A DNA stretch of 19,024 nucleotides. Source: Clostridia bacterium (GTDB taxonomy: Bacteria > Bacillota > Clostridia > Peptostreptococcales > Anaerovoracaceae). Below the pieces are notes generated by a model, which did not search any database, had not been told where the DNA came from, and was given only the letters and a program-made list of their open reading frames with translations. The translations under genes were made by a program, and so were the position numbers. Location of the stretch: positions 1 through 19,024 of the forward strand of contig JAKSSJ010000011.1 in the NCBI GenBank assembly GCA_024403215.1, in the 5' to 3' direction. Of the stretch, positions 14,227 to 19,024 are shown in pieces (position 1 is the stretch's first letter; every line of letters starts with the position of its first letter).

Positions 14227-15392
14227 TATTTTAATACCTCAATTGCTTTAAGCAGCTGTACATCTTCAACATCATCTGCTGTTAAATCTATTACATAGTC
14301 AGGCGTAATACCTTCCTTATGAATCTTGTTTCCTGATGGTCCAAAGTACTGTGTAATAGTAATTTTTAATATGCTGCCGTCAGACCTCTGAACAGCACTT
14401 TGAATAATACCCTTGCCAAAGGTCTTAGAACCTACAATTTTGCCTTCGTTATTTCCTTGCACTCCTGCTGCAAGAATTTCTGAAGCAGAGGCTGTGTATT
14501 CATTAACTAAAAGAACATAAGGCAGTTTTGTTCTTCCATCCTCAGTATTGTAGTATTCTCTTGATCCATCCTGATACTCGGCGTAAACAACAGTGCCCTT
14601 ATCCATGAGCATATCTGCAACTTCAATTGCGCTATTAACAAGTCCACCACCATTGTTTCTAAGGTCTATAATAAGGCTAGCTACACCTTCATTCTCCATC
14701 TGTGTAAGAGCTGTCCTAAACTCGCTAGCTGTTGATGTACCAAAGCCGGTAATTTGAATATATCCGATATCTTCTCCTGCAAGCTTTTCACAGGCTACAG
14801 TAATTTCAGAAAGCTTTTCTCTTTTTACGCTAACAACAAAGACCTTATCGCCGCGCCTCATTTCAAGATTAACAGTTGTTCCCACAGGGCCTCTAACCTT
14901 ATCTCTAATTTCGGTTGAGTCTTGATCCTTGATGTCCTCATTATCAACTCTTAATACATTGTCCCCAGCCTTAATGCCAGCTTTTTCTGCCGGGCTATCA
15001 ATATACACACTCTCAACCTCTGGAAGGCCCTCCTCGTTCATAAAGAAGACCATACCAATGCCTGTGTATTCCATCGACATATCATTTTGGAAGCTCTCGG
15101 AATCCTTTGCCTCAACATATTCAGAGTACTGATCCTCAAGGGCATCAAACATGCCGTAATAGCTACCCTCTAAAAGCTTTGCCTCATCAACAGGCTGATA
15201 ATAATTTTCTGTAATGTATTCTAGAAGCTGTTCTGATTTTGCAAATTTCCTTCTAAATAAATCGTATTCTTCTTTTTCAACACCAGTTAATAGCTTAACA
15301 CCGCCAACGCCAGACGTGGACATTACTATTACGCTGCCTGCGCCAAATAGCATGGCTATTATTAGTAATATTGCGAATAATTTTTTATTCAT
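14226..15392 (-). CDS. S41-family C-terminal processing protease with PDZ domain
   Basis: Exported serine protease of 388 residues acting at the outer face of the membrane. An uncleaved or signal-anchor helix spans about 4-24. A PDZ domain covers about 105-190 (GIGMVF ... VYIDSPAEKAGIKAGDNVLR). The catalytic S41 core includes LIIDLRNNGGG (240-250), Ser302 in EYTASASEILAAG, and Lys327 in GSKTFGKG; the 25-residue Ser-Lys spacing equals that in plant D1 protease. It is the CtpA/CtpB type, which trims envelope or sporulation regulators and hydrolase partners in Firmicutes. Placement after ftsX and an M23 peptidase is common; here recJ intervenes, overlapping it by four bases. prsW follows with a one-base overlap. 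Confidence 0.95.
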   Translation of the reverse strand: MNKKLFAILLIIAMLFGAGSVIVMSTSGVGGVKLLTGVEKEEYDLFRRKFAKSEQLLEYITENYYQPVDEAKLLEGSYYGMFDALEDQYSEYVEAKDSESFQNDMSMEYTGIGMVFFMNEEGLPEVESVYIDSPAEKAGIKAGDNVLRVDNEDIKDQDSTEIRDKVRGPVGTTVNLEMRRGDKVFVVSVKREKLSEITVACEKLAGEDIGYIQITGFGTSTASEFRTALTQMENEGVASLIIDLRNNGGGLVNSAIEVADMLMDKGTVVYAEYQDGSREYYNTEDGRTKLPYVLLVNEYTASASEILAAGVQGNNEGKIVGSKTFGKGIIQSAVQRSDGSILKITITQYFGPSGNKIHKEGITPDYVIDLTADDVEDVQLLKAIEVLK

Positions 15393-17107
15393 TTGCTTAC
15401 CCTTATATCTCTAACTCTAATCTGGAGTTTCCTTTCTCCTCTGTATTCGTTTATATCAAGCTCTCCAGCAACATCTATTCTTGCACCGTTGTAAACAATG
15501 CCTTCAAATTCTGCTGCTCTTGAGAATAATACGCAGTTAATGCTTATGCCATCTGCTGCAGTAACATTAAATCTTATGTGCTGCCCATCTGCACCCATAT
15601 TGTAAGCGTTGCTTACATGAGCATTCCTAATGCAAAACAGCGGCACAGGGTTTGATTCGCCAAATGGCTCTAGCTTTTGAATATTGCTTGCATATTCTAA
15701 GGTCTTTTCGTTTTCTGCTAATTCTTTTTCTATATAAAGGCTCTCTTCCAAAAGGCTCGGGTCTTTTTCAATTTGAGCCTTAACAAGCTCTTGCATTCTT
15801 GTCCTAAATTCATCGAGGCACTCCGGCTTTAAGCTAAATCCGCAAGCTCCAGCATGTCCACCAAATCTAATAAATACATCTCCACAGTTTTCAAAAAGCT
15901 CGTGAAGATTGATTCCCGTGACAGATCTTCCAGTACCCTTTAACGTACCGTCATCTGCTGGGGTTACTATACATACAGGCTTTCTAAGTCTTTCCTTAAG
16001 ATTTCCTGCAACTATTCCAGCAACGCCTTCATGTGCACCAGGAACAAAAATGATAGGTGCATAATCTCCGCAGTCACCAACAGCCATCGCTTCCTCGCAG
16101 CGCCTTGCTGTATCTTCTTGAACGCTCTTTCTTGTTATGTTAGTTTTAACAGTTGCATCAGCAAGCTCATCAAGCTTTGACTTGTCATCAAAGCTTGCCA
16201 AAAGCTCAACACCAAGAGCAGCAGAATCCATTCTGCCAAGAGCATTTAGATTAGGTGCAAGTATAAAGGCTATATTAGACGAATTAATTTGTTTATCGCT
16301 AATATCTAGTCTTTCAAGAAGACTATTGAGCCCTGTTCTATTCCTTCTATTAATCCTATCAAGTCCATACTTAACAAGATTTCTGTTTTCGTCTAAAAGT
16401 GGGACAACGTCTGCTACAGTTGAAATCGCTACAAGGTCTAAGAGATTGTTTAATCTTGATTTAGAAATTGTAAGATCTCCTTCTTTTTCAAGAAGTCTTT
16501 GTATGCCCTGAGCAAGCTTAAAAGCAACTCCGCAGCCTGATAATTCCTTAAACGGATATTCACAACCAGGACGCTTTGGATTTACAAAAAGGCAATCTGG
16601 GTCCTGTCCATCACGAAGCCTATGGTGATCTGTTATGATAACCTCAAGCCCCAAGGATTTTGCATACTCAACCTCAAGCGGAGATGTGCTTCCACAGTCA
16701 ACCGTAATTAAGAGCTCAACCCCATCTTCTTTAATTTTGTCTATCGCTCTGTTGTTAAGACCATAGCCATCAGTAAAACGACTTGGGACGTAGTAGCAAA
16801 CATTAGGTGTAAGATATTTTAAAACCGTATAAAGAAGTGTGGTTGATGTTACACCATCAGCATCATAGTCTCCGTAAACACAAATTCTTTTGCCAGACTT
16901 TGCAAAGGAAATAAGCTTTTCTGCAGCAGGCTTTAAATCAACCAAAAGGAAAGGATCATAGGTAAGCTGAGGAGTAGCTGATAAGCAATCTTCTATCTTT
17001 TCTTCTTCTACACCTCTTGACCGTATTATCTCAACAATAGAAGCAGGGACTCCGCAAAAGTCCTGCTCCATGTTATAGGTATTTTGTTTTATAATCCATT
17101 TTGCCAT
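15389..17107 (-). CDS. recJ: Single-stranded-DNA-specific 5'-3' exonuclease RecJ
   Basis: Cytosolic DHH-family exonuclease used in recombination and mismatch or base-excision repair. At 572 residues it matches the E. coli-size enzyme and lacks the long C-terminal part of Bacillus RecJ. Metal-binding motifs are intact: YGDYDADGVTST (78-89) with Asp80/82/84, LLITVDCG (132-139), and IITDHH (157-162). The DHHA1 domain has HEGVAGIVAG (359-368) and RFGGHAGACGFSL (414-426). LEPFGESNPVP (479-489) leads into the OB-like C-terminal domain. The ribosome binding site is weak, and the ATG comes two bases after the stop of the M23 gene, suggesting coupled translation. Confidence 0.97.
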   Translation of the reverse strand: MAKWIIKQNTYNMEQDFCGVPASIVEIIRSRGVEEEKIEDCLSATPQLTYDPFLLVDLKPAAEKLISFAKSGKRICVYGDYDADGVTSTTLLYTVLKYLTPNVCYYVPSRFTDGYGLNNRAIDKIKEDGVELLITVDCGSTSPLEVEYAKSLGLEVIITDHHRLRDGQDPDCLFVNPKRPGCEYPFKELSGCGVAFKLAQGIQRLLEKEGDLTISKSRLNNLLDLVAISTVADVVPLLDENRNLVKYGLDRINRRNRTGLNSLLERLDISDKQINSSNIAFILAPNLNALGRMDSAALGVELLASFDDKSKLDELADATVKTNITRKSVQEDTARRCEEAMAVGDCGDYAPIIFVPGAHEGVAGIVAGNLKERLRKPVCIVTPADDGTLKGTGRSVTGINLHELFENCGDVFIRFGGHAGACGFSLKPECLDEFRTRMQELVKAQIEKDPSLLEESLYIEKELAENEKTLEYASNIQKLEPFGESNPVPLFCIRNAHVSNAYNMGADGQHIRFNVTAADGISINCVLFSRAAEFEGIVYNGARIDVAGELDINEYRGERKLQIRVRDIRVSK

Positions 17108-17109
17108 TA

Positions 17110-18285
17110 TTAATATTTACCAGGTGTTACGTATCCCATTGGATCTACGTATTCACCATTGATTCTAACTTCAAAGTGAAGGTGAGGCCCTGTGGACTGT
17201 CCAGTTGAACCCACCTTTGCAATTACATCTCCTCTTTTTACAACATCTCCAACGCTTACAAGAAGCTTTGATGAATGTGCATACAAGGTAACAATTCCGC
17301 CGCCATGGTCAATCATTACATAGTATCCATAACCACCGGCATTGTATGCAGCCTTAATAACCTTTCCGTCGTTTGCTGCCAGTATATCAGTGCCCTTTGA
17401 TGCACCAATATCAATACCAGTGTGAAGCTTATATTTCTTTAGGATTGGATGCATTCTGTTTCCAAAAGGAGAGGTGATTCTTGTGCTTGCTTTTGATGGC
17501 CAGCACATAATACCACCGGCATAAGCCTCCTTACCTTGCAGCTTTAAAATCTCTGCTTTGAGTCTGTCAGCCTCCTCTTGGAGAGCATCAATCTGGGCTT
17601 CTAAAGCTTTGTTATCCTGCTCTACCTTCTTCTTTTGAGCAGCTAAAGCGTCCTCGCTTGCTGCAAGGCCAGCCTTATATGCTGTCACCTCATCCTGCTG
17701 AGATAAAAGCTGATCCTTTAATGATGCAAGCTCTTCTTTCTTTTCTACAACCACCTGGTATGCAGTGTTCATATCCTCAAGAAGAGATTGGTCTGCAACA
17801 TAAATCTTTTTAGCCATTTCAATGTTGGTAAGAAAATCGCTCATCGACTTTGAACCAAGAAGAACAGATAGCATTCCTATATCACCGTTCTTATACATAG
17901 CTCTTGATCTATCATTAAGATTCGTATTCTGAACGTTTATCTCGCCCTGAAGCTCTTCGAGCTCTGCAAGAGCAACTGCAATCTTTTCTTTTGTATCATT
18001 GAGATTTGATGTGAGTTTATTCAGCTTTTGCTGAGCGGAATAAATCTTTGTCTCAACGTTTTTAATCTCTTTTGTTAAATTATTTTTCTTGGTTTGTCCA
18101 TTTGAAAGCTCTTTTTCAAGTGCTGCAATATCACTGTTGATATCTGAAAGATCTCCTTGCTTATCTGTTAATTGATCTGCAAAGCTAAATGGAGAAATGC
18201 AAAATGCAAACAGCATTGCAAGGCTTAAGCTCCAAAGACATACTTTCTTTTTTATACCAATTTTACTTAATCTTTTTTCTCTCAT
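17110..18285 (-). CDS. Secreted coiled-coil M23 peptidase, EnvC/PcsB-like partner of FtsX
   Basis: Exported cell-wall protein of 391 residues. A Sec signal peptide runs to about Ala36 (SPFSFA). Residues about 38-125 and 165-250 are long heptad-rich coiled coils separated by SRAMYKNGDIGMLSVLLGSK, the pattern of EnvC- and CwlO/PcsB-type FtsX partners. Residues 258-391 form an M23 (LytM) endopeptidase domain with all zinc and catalytic residues: His288 and Asp292 in HTGIDIG, His337 in YAHSS, and His368/His370 in GPHLHFE. With the full set present it may cleave peptidoglycan itself rather than only activate an amidase. ftsX lies directly upstream with a 10-base gap carrying GAGGCGGG, so FtsEX control of this hydrolase is a sound inference. 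Confidence 0.95.
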   Translation of the reverse strand: MREKRLSKIGIKKKVCLWSLSLAMLFAFCISPFSFADQLTDKQGDLSDINSDIAALEKELSNGQTKKNNLTKEIKNVETKIYSAQQKLNKLTSNLNDTKEKIAVALAELEELQGEINVQNTNLNDRSRAMYKNGDIGMLSVLLGSKSMSDFLTNIEMAKKIYVADQSLLEDMNTAYQVVVEKKEELASLKDQLLSQQDEVTAYKAGLAASEDALAAQKKKVEQDNKALEAQIDALQEEADRLKAEILKLQGKEAYAGGIMCWPSKASTRITSPFGNRMHPILKKYKLHTGIDIGASKGTDILAANDGKVIKAAYNAGGYGYYVMIDHGGGIVTLYAHSSKLLVSVGDVVKRGDVIAKVGSTGQSTGPHLHFEVRINGEYVDPMGYVTPGKY

Positions 18286-18295
18286 AATCCCGCCT

Positions 18296-19024
18296 CTATG
18301 CCTGAAGGAATTTTCTCATCGAAATGATACTTCCGAAAGAACCTATGCTTACTCCAAGAGCAACAAAAATCCATGCAAAGTTTTGAATTATAAATGCTGG
18401 AACAACAAGTCCAGATGTAAATAGTATAAGTGCCTGCTGCGAGAACATGTCATAAAACCTTATGTACACAAGTGAAGCAAGTCCAAGTGAAACTGCCGCA
18501 GAGATAAGGCCTATAATTACACCCTCGCAAAGAAGCGGGCCTCTAATAAACCAGTTAGTTGCACCAACATACTGCATGATAACAAGCTCGTCTTGTCTTG
18601 CCATTACAGTAATCTTAATTGTGTTGCTTACAACAACGATTGAAACAATGATAAGGAAGGCGATTATAATCCATGCTCCCTTTTGAATTGTATTTGTAAT
18701 AGTAATTACTTTAGAAACCTCATCTGCGTAGAATCTAACATCCTCAACGCCATCCATAGACTGGCACAAATCTCTCACTGCTGCGCCGTAGCTAAGATCG
18801 GAAAGTCTTACTCTAAGAGATGCTGGAAGAGGATTGTCTGCCAGGGTATCTAAAAGGTAAGCACTATCTCCAAGTCTATTTCTCATTTCAGTCATAGCCT
18901 GACTTTTTGAGATATATTCTACTGAAGCAACCTGAGCGTTCTTTCTAATTTTGTTTTGAAGAATCTCAGCATCAGCCTCTGAAGTCTCATCTAAAAGAAA
19001 TACTTCAACAGTGGTTATTAGACA
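18296..19024 (-). CDS. ftsX: Cell-division protein FtsX (5' end outside window)
   Basis: Membrane subunit of the FtsEX complex that controls peptidoglycan hydrolases at the septum. The frame is open to the right edge; 242 residues are present and the N-terminal cytoplasmic part with the first membrane helix is missing. The visible part starts in the extracellular loop (VEVFLLDETSEADAEILQNK, EYISKSQAMTEM, LPASLRVRL), then three membrane segments: AWIIIAFLIIVSIVVVS, the GPLLCEGVIIGLISAAVSL region, and the C-terminal AFIIQNFAWIFVALGVSIGS. QDELVIMQYVGATNWFIRGP is the typical MacB/FtsX cytoplasmic coupling segment. An apparent start at 18895 is internal. ftsE is expected just beyond the window. 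It is the first visible gene of the seven-gene operon. Confidence 0.95.
   Translation of the reverse strand, partial: CLITTVEVFLLDETSEADAEILQNKIRKNAQVASVEYISKSQAMTEMRNRLGDSAYLLDTLADNPLPASLRVRLSDLSYGAAVRDLCQSMDGVEDVRFYADEVSKVITITNTIQKGAWIIIAFLIIVSIVVVSNTIKITVMARQDELVIMQYVGATNWFIRGPLLCEGVIIGLISAAVSLGLASLVYIRFYDMFSQQALILFTSGLVVPAFIIQNFAWIFVALGVSIGSFGSIISMRKFLQA

Noticed and set aside
18896..19024. FtsX starting at the ATG at 18895 as a complete short gene
   Set aside because: The frame stays open to the window edge and the upstream 43 residues match the FtsX extracellular loop, so the gene is cut by the window.
1..19024. Mobile elements, CRISPR arrays, tRNA or rRNA genes
   Set aside because: No transposase, long terminal repeats, spaced direct repeats or tRNA-like cloverleaf was seen; nearly all bases are in housekeeping-type genes.

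Overview
The window looks like chromosomal DNA of a low-to-mid GC, strictly fermentative member of the Clostridia (Firmicutes). Supporting signs are strong AGGAGG-type ribosome binding sites, an FtsX / coiled-coil M23 / S41 protease gene run, a TrpR-type YerC regulator, a membrane pyrophosphatase with Na+-type residues, and an SBP-permease fused amino-acid transporter. A finer placement cannot be made from sequence alone. There are no rRNA, tRNA, CRISPR or insertion sequences. Coding density is very high, and no gene-free stretch reaches 300 bases; the longest gaps are about 30-60 bases.

Left block, minus strand (reading from 9153 down to 1): a 340-residue protein joining a 4'-phosphopantetheinyl transferase domain to a RecX domain; ileS, encoding a long type-2 isoleucyl-tRNA synthetase whose HIGH motif reads GIHH; a GntR/FCD regulator coupled to ileS by a TAATG junction; a terminator-like hairpin; nth (endonuclease III); pgk (ATGA overlap with nth); tpiA; then a clear sigma-A-type promoter driving secG and hppA. 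hppA runs off the left edge.

Middle, plus strand (9186-10848): a TTG-initiated ArsB/NhaD/SLC13-type ion permease and a small YerC-family TrpR-like regulator, ending in a strong bidirectional terminator. The 32-base divergent gap at 9154-9185 appears to hold overlapping promoters for both directions.

Right block, minus strand (19024 down to 10890): seven genes packed as one operon with junctions of +10, +2, -4, -1, -4 and -1 bases: ftsX (cut by the right edge), an EnvC-like M23 peptidase, recJ, an S41 C-terminal processing protease, a PrsW-type intramembrane protease, a lipoprotein SBP-permease fusion whose two SBP lobes appear in permuted order, and a GlnQ-type ATPase with an extra C-terminal domain of about 120 residues. 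The operon combines division and cell-wall hydrolysis control, two envelope proteases and amino-acid transport.

The most unusual items are the PPTase-RecX fusion, the GxHH IleRS with its coupled GntR regulator and an upstream TTGTATACAA palindrome, the permuted-SBP permease with its extended ATPase, and the PrsW-Ctp pairing. Each is visible in the sequence, but the functional readings are inference.
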